The notes under the pieces: model-generated
What the model was told of the DNA's origin: nothing
Databases searched by the model: none
Seen by the model: the letters and a program-made list of their open reading frames with translations, nothing else
Source of the DNA: Glaciimonas immobilis
GTDB taxonomy: Bacteria > Pseudomonadota > Gammaproteobacteria > Burkholderiales > Burkholderiaceae_D
Reading direction: 5' to 3'
NCBI RefSeq assembly: GCF_011947285.1
Contig: NZ_JAAOZT010000006.1
Coordinates: forward strand, 530,722 to 594,721
DNA length: 64,000 bases
Program-made: the position numbers and the translations under genes
In this document: positions 37,616-46,508 of the stretch, piece by piece
Numbering within the stretch: position 1 is the stretch's first letter
Layout of the letters: every line of letters begins with the position of its first letter

Positions 37616-37987
37616 TTAATTATCGACGACGAGACCTATGGGAGCTCTTCCAGAGCATACGCTGCATAGCAGCGGCTATGATGTGATGCGCGCGCCCGAT
37701 GGCTTGCAAGTGCGAGCCTTGTTGCGAACTGTGCACTATCTTTGACCTTGCTCGCTATCGTTTTACCTTGTATCGACGGTATTTCAGCTTTGACCCCAAT
37801 AAATAATTGCGAATCGTTAAGCGCGATGCCGGTCATCGTCCTCACCTTGCTAGCGGTGAAAGAAGTAATCGATAACGATTAGAAATACAAGGTGCCTGGT
37901 TTGCTGTGCAAGCCGGTCAATAAAGCTACTTTGCTACGCAAGATTAATGCGTGTCTGTTTCCTGCAAACGTATCTGCGCTTCATTGA
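37616..37987 (+). pseudogene. Second receiver-domain relic with frameshifts and stop codons
   Basis: A receiver can be read across several frames: LILIIDDET (strand 1), LHSSGYDVMRAPDGLQVRAL, then LLAIVLPCIDGISAL where the phospho-acceptor Asp is Ala, then MPVIVLTLLAVKEVID, a TAG, and LLCKPVNKATLLRKINACLF with the conserved Lys-Pro. At least two frameshifts and one nonsense codon separate these pieces. It is a dead receiver, probably from the same cluster as the preceding genes. Confidence 0.75.
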
Positions 37988-38608
37988 TGCATGTGGTTTT
38001 GTGTGTGACCGGAGCGTGTTTTGGCATCGATAAGGAATGCATTGAGCGCTACCACCCGATTAACAATTCGACCTTGATGTCTGATGTGACAGTTTTAAGG
38101 ACACATTCGATTTGATAGCGATTTGATCGTTGACCCCCCTTGGTAAACATTAGATATCGCCGCGCTTTCAGGTGTAGCGTTTTAAGGTGCATGACAGAAT
38201 GTTGATTTGTTGAGCCGCCACAATCATCAGGTGCGACCGCTGCGGTCATGCCGACATGGGTGGTGTTAAAAATTGAGACAAGCGTTTAAGTGGAAATTTT
38301 GCTTAACTAAGAATGCGCGATGCACGTATTTTGAGAAGGGATGAAACATACCAGAAAAAATCAGACAGTAGGCAATGTAAAAAATTATAAATGAGCAATT
38401 TTTTGATAACTTTTTTTGTTATTATTGAAAAATCACAATTCGCTTGTATCAGGGAAAAAGTTAAGAGTTAAGGATGTCGATCATCTTCAATAAGTGAGGA
38501 GCCTTTGTAACCGGAGTTCAGGTTTCAGCCGCGCAAAGAATCGATGTAATTACTTTAAACAACGTCCCTCAATAAAAAGTAGTAGTAGTAAATTAACTTG
38601 CGAATAAT
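37988..38608 (+). other. Upstream region of the ice-binding-like PEP-CTERM gene
   Basis: 621 bp, no credible gene. Around 38361-38380 a TCAG, a GTAGG and a GTAA stand in the order found in the palindromic element, about 245 bp before the start codon. The right arm is missing and the box spacing is 9 instead of 10, so this is at best a degenerate half-site. The stretch 38390-38450 is AT-rich. Confidence 0.35.
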
Positions 38609-39841
38609 ATGAAAACGATCAAATTAGCACTGCCTTTGTTCATCTTGCTTGCCTACACTCCCGCCCATTCCCAAACTGCTACGACTGCTACCATGTTCGA
38701 TTTGAACGCGGATAGCCTGACAGTTTTTGCAAATACTTACGCAAGTCAGGGTGCCAATTCCATTGTTTACGGGAACGTCTTATCCGGCGATGTCGCCACC
38801 GTCGGTGCCGCCGGGACGGTCTATGGTAATGAAGTTTCAGTAGGTGCCAACACTGCTGGTGGTGCGGCTTCAAAAGTCACCGGAAATATCTGGTCCGGTG
38901 GGGTGCTGACTACGGGCCAGAGCTCCATCACTGGCGGAAGTTTGAAGTCCAGCGGTGCGGGAACCATAGGGGACAGTGCGAACGTAAGCGGCAACATGAC
39001 ATCGGGCGGTGTCACTACGGTTGGTGCAAACGCTGTTCTGAAGGGAAATTTGCTGTCTGGAGGCACTGCCACCGTCAGTGCATCGGGTACGGTCCTGGGC
39101 ACTATCGGAGCAACCGGCCTGATTACTGCACCAAGTTATACCGGAACAAAAACCACGTTAGCTTCTTCTCCTATCGTGCCGTCAGATTTTAAAGCATCAA
39201 TCCAGAACACTGTCACCTCGACCGCGGCACAAGTGACTACGGCGCAAACCGCGTTTGAAAAGATGGGAGGGGGTACGCTGCTGACACCCACGCTGGTGAC
39301 CAGCGGGTCACTGACGCCCGGGGTGTATAGCGCGGCCAGCCTGTCAACGACTGCCGGTACGACCCTTACTCTTGATGGGGGCGGTAAGGCCAATCAATTT
39401 TGGGTTTTTAATATTGCTGACATCCTGGCGTTCGGTGGCACTACCAATATTGTGCTGTCCAATCCCGGTGTAGGGGACAGCGTGATCTGGAACGTTAGCA
39501 ACGGATATGCATCGCTGGGCGATGGCGCGCATGTGATCGGCACAATTCTTGCCAGGACTTACATTAGTGTAGGTGCGAATGCAGTGGTTACAAGGGCGGA
39601 TACGGCTTCCTGCGGCGGCGTATTTTCGGCAACTTCGTATGTTGAAGCAGGTGACACGGCTAAAATCGGCGGAAGCGGTTGCTCAGGCACAGGCATAAAC
39701 GCTCATTTTGGAATAGATGGTGGCACTGCAGTCCACCTCAGCGCGGTTACCTCACCAGTGCCAGAACCGGGCACCTCCGGCATGCTATTGGGCGGCCTGG
39801 CATTAATAGGCTGCATGGTCCGTGCCCGCAAGCTCTCATAA
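38609..39841 (+). CDS. Ice-binding-like (DUF3494) protein with PEP-CTERM anchor
   Basis: A 410-residue exported protein. It has a signal peptide (LALPLFILLAYTPAHS) and a repetitive Gly/Ser/Thr-rich section (about 45-185; units like GNVLSGDVATVGAAGTVYGN) resembling polymer-forming beta-solenoids. A domain with the DUF3494 ice-binding-protein pattern follows (about 225-370): GSLTPGVYSAASLSTTAG, LTLDGGGKANQFWVFNI, DSVIWNVSNGYASLGDGA, VIGTILARTYISVGANA. The tail is VPEP (384-387), LLGGLALIGCMV, RARK. DUF3494 proteins bind ice or act as adhesins; here the exosortase signal suggests deposition in the envelope or EPS. Ice binding itself is not demonstrated. Confidence 0.85.
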   Translation: MKTIKLALPLFILLAYTPAHSQTATTATMFDLNADSLTVFANTYASQGANSIVYGNVLSGDVATVGAAGTVYGNEVSVGANTAGGAASKVTGNIWSGGVLTTGQSSITGGSLKSSGAGTIGDSANVSGNMTSGGVTTVGANAVLKGNLLSGGTATVSASGTVLGTIGATGLITAPSYTGTKTTLASSPIVPSDFKASIQNTVTSTAAQVTTAQTAFEKMGGGTLLTPTLVTSGSLTPGVYSAASLSTTAGTTLTLDGGGKANQFWVFNIADILAFGGTTNIVLSNPGVGDSVIWNVSNGYASLGDGAHVIGTILARTYISVGANAVVTRADTASCGGVFSATSYVEAGDTAKIGGSGCSGTGINAHFGIDGGTAVHLSAVTSPVPEPGTSGMLLGGLALIGCMVRARKLS

Positions 39842-39939
39842 CTCGCCAACTAAGCAATAACTGGAGAGCCACAGAATTCGGAAAAATAGTACGCTAAGGA
39901 TTTTTCTCAACTCTGTGCTCACCCTAATGCTGGTCGCCG

Positions 39940-40152
39940 CAGGCCTGAATCATGGTGCCAATTTATGCCACACGAATGGCGCTGCTGCACCGCATGCCGC
40001 AATCGCGGCATGGCAGCCTTTGGTGTCATACGCACCATCCCCACTGACGGCGATAATGGTTTCTGTAGCTGGAATTTGGCCGGGTAACTTTGGTAGCATC
40101 AGTGCGTCACCGATGCTGTTGGAAACTCTGGGTGGACTTATGCAACAAAGCC
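39940..40152 (-). mobile_element. IS5-family transposase relic with one terminal repeat
   Basis: The minus strand encodes GDALMLPKLPGQIPATETI and AVSGDGAYDTKGCHAAIA, the region around the second catalytic Asp of IS5-family (IS903-like) transposases. It begins almost directly behind GGCTTTGTTGCATAAGTCC (40152 downward), which resembles the IS903-group terminal inverted repeat. The 5' half of the transposase is deleted and the frame ends early. No second repeat was found near 39842-39940. Confidence 0.7.
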
Positions 40153-40312
40153 GTGCCACGCTACAAAACTATGCCGACGCATCGCGCAACATAGCCGGAT
40201 GGGCGGCGAGAGCGGAAGTATCTCGCCGAACGCAGAGGCAGCAATAAACTCACTACGCCAAGCCCTACGATGATCGCCAACATCCACAGCGCCGTGCATA
40301 TGCCGCCCAGCT

Positions 40313-40513
40313 ATGGGCGATTATCTGCGCTACAACTCTGCCATCGGCAATAGCTTAAGCGAATTCGTGATTTTGTTTGTTGCGCGTGAATGGACCCACG
40401 ATTATGACTGGTATGTACAATACTGGAATGGAAATCCTGTCACTAATTTGTCCATCCAGCAACTTCACAGACCGACGATTTCGTTCACTCTCTCATCAAA
40501 TGTCGAGGATTAA
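40313..40513 (+). pseudogene. Carboxymuconolactone-decarboxylase-family relic
   Basis: The first about 36 residues (GDYLRYNSAIGNSLSEFVIL, FVAREWTHDYDWYV) match the conserved E-x-x-I-L-x-x-A-R-x-W-T-x-x-Y-x-W region of CMD/AhpD-like proteins. The sequence before and after is unrelated and the CxxC/His part is missing. It lies at the end of the aromatic catabolic island, between it and the IS5 relic, so a pathway-linked gene was probably truncated by rearrangement. Confidence 0.65.
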
Positions 40514-41461
40514 CATCGGTGACTTTGATCGAGAGCAGCAAGGGGTAAACTGGTCATTTTTGACTTGCTCTTCGGCGGTTAAGTACACGTCACGATGGTC
40601 CGGTATTCCTTCAAGCACACGCGTCAGGCATGTCCCACATACACCTTGTTCACACGAGGTCGGGATATATACCCCGACAGCAGCCAATGCCTCTATTACC
40701 GTCATATCCTTTGGAACCAGTACCACTTTTTCTGACCTCGCCAACTTGACTTCAAAACTGCCGTCGCTGTCTGATCTGACCACCTCGGCTGAGAAAAACT
40801 CATAATGCAATTGATCCTCTGGCCAACCTGCAGCGCGCGCTGTATTAAGCACTGCGTCCATGAATCCTTTAGGACCACAAACATACAAATGCGTTTCAGT
40901 CAGAGGTGTTCCGAGTAGCGCTTGCATGTCGAGCTTCTGCTGCAGAGCACCATCATCAAAATGAAACTTAACCTTATCTGTAAATGCGGAATCTTTGATC
41001 CGGCCGTAAAAAGCCATGCGCTCCTTCGAGCGGGAACAGTAGTGCATGGCAAACTCAGCGCCAGCGATGGATAGTCGCTCGGCCATGCAAAGGATCGGCG
41101 TTACGCCAATTCCGCCAGCAATTAGCAGGCTTCGGCGAGCCCCATGCGTCAGGGGGAAGTGGTTTTTCGGCAGACTGATGTGAAGTATATCTCCTTCTTT
41201 TACAACGTCGTGCATCGTTTTTGAACCTCCACGCGTAGAAGAATCCTTTAATACGCCGATGACGTATCGATGGTTCTCTGCAGAGTCATTGCAAAGCGAA
41301 TACTGGCGTATTAGGCCGTTCGGTAAATGGACATCGATGTGAGAGCCTGCGGAAAAAGCAGGCAGCTGTATGCCGTCGGTACTGACAAGTTCAAAAGTAA
41401 AAATATCGACCGCTTCCTGCGTCTTGCGGGCGACTCTGACGGTAATTAATGGAACGCTCAT
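40496..41461 (-). CDS. Ferredoxin reductase component of a Rieske oxygenase (VanB/phthalate dioxygenase reductase type)
   Basis: A 321-residue reductase passing electrons from NAD(P)H to a Rieske oxygenase. Domains in order: FMN-binding barrel (GSHIDVHLPNGLIRQYSLCN), nicotinamide-binding domain (LLIAGGIGVTPILCMAERL; YVCGPKGFMDAVL) and a C-terminal plant-type [2Fe-2S] ferredoxin (Cys in SCEQGVCGTCLTRVLEG plus a fourth Cys in FTPCCS). It is the only reductase beside two oxygenase alpha genes (47434, 53142), so both may share it. A GTG at 41500 extends the frame; ATG 41461 fits the family N-terminus better. Confidence 0.92.
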   Translation of the reverse strand: MSVPLITVRVARKTQEAVDIFTFELVSTDGIQLPAFSAGSHIDVHLPNGLIRQYSLCNDSAENHRYVIGVLKDSSTRGGSKTMHDVVKEGDILHISLPKNHFPLTHGARRSLLIAGGIGVTPILCMAERLSIAGAEFAMHYCSRSKERMAFYGRIKDSAFTDKVKFHFDDGALQQKLDMQALLGTPLTETHLYVCGPKGFMDAVLNTARAAGWPEDQLHYEFFSAEVVRSDSDGSFEVKLARSEKVVLVPKDMTVIEALAAVGVYIPTSCEQGVCGTCLTRVLEGIPDHRDVYLTAEEQVKNDQFTPCCSRSKSPMLILDI

Positions 41462-41674
41462 ATTGGCAAGCCTTAGATCATTTTTCGAAAATATTGACAC
41501 TGCTCAGGTAGTACGCTCAAGCAAAGAATGTGGATCAAGCACGTATTTGCACGGAGCCCCGGCGTCGAGTTCGGACTTCAAATTTTTTCATTGGTTGATT
41601 TTTAGTGCATCGAAGGTGCTTTGTAATGTCGGACTTTGAAGAACGCCTGTCATTACACCTAAGCACCCATAATT

Positions 41675-42385
41675 TTAAACACCAACATATTCATGCAGGA
41701 CTTGCGGATTATCACGTAAAGCCTGCGAGGTTCCGCTCCACACGACTTTCCCCTTTTCGATGACATAGTGGCGGTCTGCAAGGCGTAGCAAAGGGCCAAT
41801 GTTTTTGTCGATCACGATGAGCGCAAGACCGTTGTCCTTTAAACGTTGCAGACAATCCCAGATTTCGGCCCTGATAAGAGGAGCGAGGCCTTCAGTAGCT
41901 TCATCGAGAATGAGCAGCTTAGGGTTTGTCATCAACGCACGACCTATTGCCAACATCTGTTGTTCGCCACCTGAAAGGTTAACACCGAGGTTGCGCTCGC
42001 GCTCTTTTAGGCGTGGAAACATTTGGTACACCCTATCAAGCGTCCACGGTTGCGCGACCTTATGGCGATTCTGCGCAGTGGCAACGAGATTCTCGCGCAC
42101 CGATAGGTTGGGAAATACATGGCGACCTTCAGGCACCAAACCGATCCCACTGCGCGCAACTTTGTAGGTTGGCTTGCCGTTAAGCTTCGCGCCGGCCATA
42201 GTTACCGATCCACTACTAGGAACAAGCATCCCCATGATCGTTTTAACCGTGGTCGTTTTGCCCATGCCGTTCCGTCCTATTATTGTGATCACTTCCCGAG
42301 CCTGAACTTCGAGGGAAATACCAAACAGGACCTGACTTGCATCATAAGCAGAATTGACTGCTTCGACATTCAAAAGCGCCGTCAT
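41675..42385 (-). CDS. livF: Branched-chain amino-acid/aromatic-acid type ABC importer, ATPase 2
   Basis: 236 residues: Walker A GRNGMGKTT, signature LSGGEQQMLAIGRALM, Walker B LLILDEATEGLAP. LivF-type ATPase working with LivG, LivM, LivH and the binding protein encoded behind one another on this strand. The gene overlaps livG by four bases. In catabolic islands such transporters often carry aromatic acids in place of amino acids; here the neighbours suggest that, but the sequence alone does not decide. Confidence 0.92.
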   Translation of the reverse strand: MTALLNVEAVNSAYDASQVLFGISLEVQAREVITIIGRNGMGKTTTVKTIMGMLVPSSGSVTMAGAKLNGKPTYKVARSGIGLVPEGRHVFPNLSVRENLVATAQNRHKVAQPWTLDRVYQMFPRLKERERNLGVNLSGGEQQMLAIGRALMTNPKLLILDEATEGLAPLIRAEIWDCLQRLKDNGLALIVIDKNIGPLLRLADRHYVIEKGKVVWSGTSQALRDNPQVLHEYVGV

Positions 42386-43134
42386 ATCATTTCCTCCTGA
42401 TCGCCCAGATATGCCGTTCGTACGTCGGCGTTGGAGCGTATCTCTTCAGCTGTCCCGCAGGCGATGCGCTTACCATAGACCAATACCGAAATACGATCTG
42501 CCAAGGCAAAAATTGCATCCATGTCATGCTCGACAAGCACAATAGCATAGCGTCCTTTGAGTTTTTGCAGCAATTCCACGACCGCCAGTGACTCATGGCG
42601 GCTCATGCCTGCCATGGGTTCGTCCAGCAAGAGTAGCTTTGGGCGCATCGCGAGTGTCATAGCAATTTCAAGTTGACGGCGTGCGCCATGTGCGAGGATT
42701 CCCACGCATATGTTTGCTTGTTGTTCCAATCCCACCGTGGCAAGCAGTTCGCGCGCAGGTTCCACCAGACGCGCATCAGAAAGAACCGGTTGCCAAAACA
42801 TAAAACTGTGTCCTTCGGCAGCCTGAACTGCCATCACGACATTCTGGAGGACGGTGAACTCCATAAATACGGAGGTAATTTGGTATGAACGTGCAATGCC
42901 CGAGAGCGCACGCTTATTAACCGGTAACCTGGTTACGTCCCGCCCGTTGAGCAGAATTCTTCCCTCGCTCGGTTGCAGTTCTCCTGACAACTGATTGATA
43001 AGTGTCGTCTTGCCAGCACCGTTGGGTCCAATGATGGCATGGAGTTCTCCAGGTTCCACCTCAAAATCCAGGTGATCAGTGGCCAGGAAGCCACCAAACC
43101 GTTTGACCAGCCCTTTTACCGATAGCAAGCTCAT
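42382..43134 (-). CDS. livG: Liv-type ABC importer, ATPase 1
   Basis: 250 residues: Walker A GPNGAGKTTLINQLSGE, signature region LAHGARRQLEIAMTLA, Walker B LLLLDEPMAGMS. The LivG type is recognised by its length and the long region between Walker A and the signature. It overlaps livF (ATGA) and livM (four bases), so the transporter genes are translationally coupled. Confidence 0.92.
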   Translation of the reverse strand: MSLLSVKGLVKRFGGFLATDHLDFEVEPGELHAIIGPNGAGKTTLINQLSGELQPSEGRILLNGRDVTRLPVNKRALSGIARSYQITSVFMEFTVLQNVVMAVQAAEGHSFMFWQPVLSDARLVEPARELLATVGLEQQANICVGILAHGARRQLEIAMTLAMRPKLLLLDEPMAGMSRHESLAVVELLQKLKGRYAIVLVEHDMDAIFALADRISVLVYGKRIACGTAEEIRSNADVRTAYLGDQEEMI

Positions 43135-44174
43135 TGTTTATGCTCTCTGCGCCGCAGCAGCGTCCCATACAAACCGTGTTTGAGTGTCAGCGTCACCACA
43201 ATGATCAGGATGCCGAACACAGCGAGCCAGTAATCGCGAATCATTGCATCAATTCCCCAAGGTAGCGCAGTGCGAAACGAGGTGAGCAATTCCTCCAGAA
43301 TGAGCCATGTGGCTGCACCGACCACTGGCCCAATTAATGTGCCGATTCCCCCGAGTACCACCATGACGATTAACTCGCCCGAAGCAGACCACGACATATA
43401 CGAAGGCGAAGTAAAGCGCGTTAAATTGGCTAACAGCACGCCAGCCACGACACATACCTGCGCGGACAGTACATAGGCAGTAAGCTTGTAACGAAAAACC
43501 GGAAAACCGAGTGCCAGCATGCGGCGTTGGTTGGACTTGCATCCTCGAATAAGCATGCCAAAGCGCGCATTCACAAGACGGTGAAATCCATACAGAGTGA
43601 CCATAAGTATGGCGAATACCGTGTAGTACAAAGTTGTGGGGTTGGTCAGACTGAAAATACCAAAGTTGCTTTGTGACGAGATGGGCAGACCATCGTCCCC
43701 ACCGTATTCCCTAAGGCCAACCACTAAGAAATAAAACATCTGCGCGAAAGCCAGGGTGATCATGATGAAGGCCACGCCGGTCACGCGCAAACTTATTGCA
43801 CCAACCAGCAGCGCAGACAGCGTCCCGACGCAAAGGGCGATACCCAGATGCGCCCACCCACTTCCGATGCCATGGAACGATAATATTCCTACAGAGTACG
43901 CACCAATGCCCACATACATGGCGTGTCCCAGGCTGACCATGGCACCGAACCCGAGAATCAGATTGAGGCCAAGGGCTGCTAATGAAAAAATCATAATGCG
44001 CGTGACAATGGTGAGATAGAACGATTGTTCGGTCAGTGTTGCAACCACCGGCATGAGAGCCAGAAGCGTAACAATCAAGATTACCGCGATCAGTTGTATC
44101 GGTTGGGAGGTGCCTGACGGACTATGTTTAGCCAGGTATTCTTTTATTATGTGCGTGTTCATTACCTTACCCAT
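43131..44174 (-). CDS. livM: Liv-type ABC importer, permease LivM
   Basis: 347 residues with about 8-10 membrane helices and the LivM hallmark region LGLNLILGFGAMVSLGHAMYVGIGAY. It forms the membrane pore with LivH. Start options are ATG 44174 and ATG 44162; the former overlaps livH by 8 bases, the latter is the more typical family start. Confidence 0.9.
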   Translation of the reverse strand: MGKVMNTHIIKEYLAKHSPSGTSQPIQLIAVILIVTLLALMPVVATLTEQSFYLTIVTRIMIFSLAALGLNLILGFGAMVSLGHAMYVGIGAYSVGILSFHGIGSGWAHLGIALCVGTLSALLVGAISLRVTGVAFIMITLAFAQMFYFLVVGLREYGGDDGLPISSQSNFGIFSLTNPTTLYYTVFAILMVTLYGFHRLVNARFGMLIRGCKSNQRRMLALGFPVFRYKLTAYVLSAQVCVVAGVLLANLTRFTSPSYMSWSASGELIVMVVLGGIGTLIGPVVGAATWLILEELLTSFRTALPWGIDAMIRDYWLAVFGILIIVVTLTLKHGLYGTLLRRREHKQ

Positions 44175-45087
44175 GTTTGACCGGAAACAGACCTTGCGGA
44201 CGCAAGGCTAGCACCAGCGCCATCAAAATATAAATCAACATCGAAGCCAGAGCAGGCCCTGCCGCCTGGGCCGTGCTACGCTCGAATACCCCGCGTAAAA
44301 GAGTAGGCAACATGATCCGGCCTACCGTGTCGACAATCCCCACAATTAATGCACCGTAAAACGCGCCGCGTATTGACCCGATTCCACCGGTCACAATGAC
44401 CACCAGGGTGAGGATCATGATCGGCTCTCCCATTCCGGGCTGCACTGAAAGGATCGGTGCAGCCATGAATCCAGCCAATCCGGTCAACGCCGCACCACCG
44501 CCGAAAACCAGTCCGTTAATAAGTCGAATGTTCACTCCCATGCCTGCGACGGTTATCGGATCGGACGCACCGGCACGGATTAACATGCCGACACGGGTCT
44601 TGTTAATTACCAGGTAAAGGATTAAGCCCACCAATACTCCGACTGCGATAATAAAAAATCGGTAGGTTGGATAGGAAATCCCAAATAAATTGATTGTTCC
44701 GGTTAGTGCATCAGGCAAGCTCATGTACCTCGGCGACTGACCCCATACACCGCGTACTACTTCGTTCAGCAATAAAATGAGTCCATATGTCGCCAACACC
44801 TGGTCGAGATGACTTCGTGAATACAACTTACCAAGAATAAAACGCTCTAACAACATGCCCATCACCAGTGTAGCTGTCACAGCAAACAGCCCCGCTAACA
44901 CGAACGAGCCGGTCCACCCAAAAGCGCTTGCGGCGAAGTAAGCACCCATCATGTACAGGGAGCCGTGCGCAAGATTTACGAAGTTCATAATCCCTAGCAC
45001 CAGCGTTAAGCCGGCAGAGAGTAAGAACAGCAGTACACCAAACTGAAAGCCATTCAGTACCTGTGCAAAGAAAAGAGATGTCGTCAT
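44167..45087 (-). CDS. livH: Liv-type ABC importer, permease LivH
   Basis: 306 residues, about 8 helices, with the LivH region FVNLAHGSLYMMGAYFA near residue 40 and GGIGSIRGAFYGALIVG. An upstream GTG (45120) extends the frame by 11 residues, but MTTSLFFAQVLNGFQFG is the usual family start, so ATG 45087 is preferred. Confidence 0.9.
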   Translation of the reverse strand: MTTSLFFAQVLNGFQFGVLLFLLSAGLTLVLGIMNFVNLAHGSLYMMGAYFAASAFGWTGSFVLAGLFAVTATLVMGMLLERFILGKLYSRSHLDQVLATYGLILLLNEVVRGVWGQSPRYMSLPDALTGTINLFGISYPTYRFFIIAVGVLVGLILYLVINKTRVGMLIRAGASDPITVAGMGVNIRLINGLVFGGGAALTGLAGFMAAPILSVQPGMGEPIMILTLVVIVTGGIGSIRGAFYGALIVGIVDTVGRIMLPTLLRGVFERSTAQAAGPALASMLIYILMALVLALRPQGLFPVKHG

Positions 45088-45150
45088 ATTTTTATCAAAA
45101 GGTACCAAATTCGTATGCACCGGAGCTAATGAGCACGGAGCGAATATTGC

Positions 45151-46329
45151 CTACTTTAAAGGGCATTGTGCAGCGTAAACATCGCCATGATTTTTTAGGG
45201 GAGTGGCGAAGCTTTTTAAGTTGATGCGCCCCCTGGAATCTTTAACCACCTCAAACATATGCATATCGATCACAGGAAAGTTGTTGGTACCGAACTTGAA
45301 GTTCCCCCGCACCGACTTAAAATCAGCAGCTTTAAGCGCTGTCCCAAAGGCCGCTTTGTTTGCCGCTACCTTGCCTTGAACTTTTGCGATCGCAGAATCG
45401 AGCAGCAGGGCACCGTCGTAGGCTTGGGCCGCGAAGTTGGACGGAATCCGCTGGTACTTTTTTTCAAACGCTTCGACAAATTGTTTGTTCACCGGATTGT
45501 CAAAATCTGGAGACCAGAAACCGCCCCCAACGATTCCCAGTGCGCTGTCCCTTAGAGCCGGCAGTGTTGTACCGTCTACCACGCCGGTGGTCAGTAAAGG
45601 TAAAGTTTTGAGCAGACCGGCCTGTTGGTATTGCCGCACAAAGTTAATCCCCAGTCCACCGGGATAGAAGGCAAAGATTGCGTCTGGTTTTTTGGCCGTC
45701 AGTTGCACAATTTCAGCGGAGAAATCAAGCTGGTTCAGTGGAGTGTAATATTCATCCAATACCTCCCCTTTGAAGAAACGTTTGAATCCAGCGATGACAT
45801 CTTTGCCGCCTTGATAGTTTGGGGCCATCAAGACCATCTTCTTATAGCCCTTGTCGGTAGCATACTTACCCACTACCTCTGAAATGAAATCGCTCTGCCA
45901 GGAGACGACGAACTGGTAAGGCGAACATTGTGCGCCGGCCAGGGGAGACGGCCCCGAATTGGTCGATAGCAAAAATACTTCTTTTTCGGTAATCTGCCTT
46001 GCTACTGCCATCATGATGTTAGAACCGGTAAAGCCGGTGATAATTGGCACATGCTCTCGTCCGATGAGCTTTTGTACGATCTGGGATGCGACCTCAGGTT
46101 TTAACTGGTCGTCCTCCTTCAACACTTCGACTGTTACGCCTCCCAGCTTGCCGCCGCGCTGCTCTACCGCAAGCATGAACGCATCGTATTGATCTTGTCC
46201 AAGTGCTCCGGCCGATCCTGAAAAGGTGGCCAGGAAACCGATCTTTAAAGGCGACTCCGCATAGGACGGTGAAGCTGCAGCACATGCCAGTAGAATGGGA
46301 GTCAGAATGCGGGTGATGATAGAGTTCAC
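45151..46329 (-). CDS. Periplasmic substrate-binding protein of the Liv-type importer
   Basis: 392 residues with a signal peptide (ILTPILLACAAASPSYA) and a type I periplasmic-binding fold (Peripla_BP_6): LKIGFLATFSGSAGALG, GFTGSNIMMAVARQ, LMAPNYQGGKD. It determines what the importer takes up. Homologues of this branch bind aromatic acids in several catabolic loci; for this protein the ligand is unknown. Confidence 0.9.
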   Translation of the reverse strand: MNSIITRILTPILLACAAASPSYAESPLKIGFLATFSGSAGALGQDQYDAFMLAVEQRGGKLGGVTVEVLKEDDQLKPEVASQIVQKLIGREHVPIITGFTGSNIMMAVARQITEKEVFLLSTNSGPSPLAGAQCSPYQFVVSWQSDFISEVVGKYATDKGYKKMVLMAPNYQGGKDVIAGFKRFFKGEVLDEYYTPLNQLDFSAEIVQLTAKKPDAIFAFYPGGLGINFVRQYQQAGLLKTLPLLTTGVVDGTTLPALRDSALGIVGGGFWSPDFDNPVNKQFVEAFEKKYQRIPSNFAAQAYDGALLLDSAIAKVQGKVAANKAAFGTALKAADFKSVRGNFKFGTNNFPVIDMHMFEVVKDSRGRINLKSFATPLKNHGDVYAAQCPLK

Positions 46330-46508
46330 TAGTTCGTTCCTTTATTTTCAGTAATCGTCTGCCTGGCTTGTTCACGCGGAGTGCCACTACCTGGATCCTG
46401 GCGCGGGGCACTGCAGTCAAGGTTCTTGGCAGACAGCGTTAACAGGATGCGCGCCGAGTATTTTCTCGCCAAGGAGATACACTAAACTTTCAAAGCTTTA
46501 CAACCTGT

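Noticed and set aside
39915..40247. Plus-strand ORF of 110 codons behind the ice-binding-like gene
   Set aside because: The opposite strand carries the IS5 transposase motif and terminal repeat over the same bases, which explains the region better.
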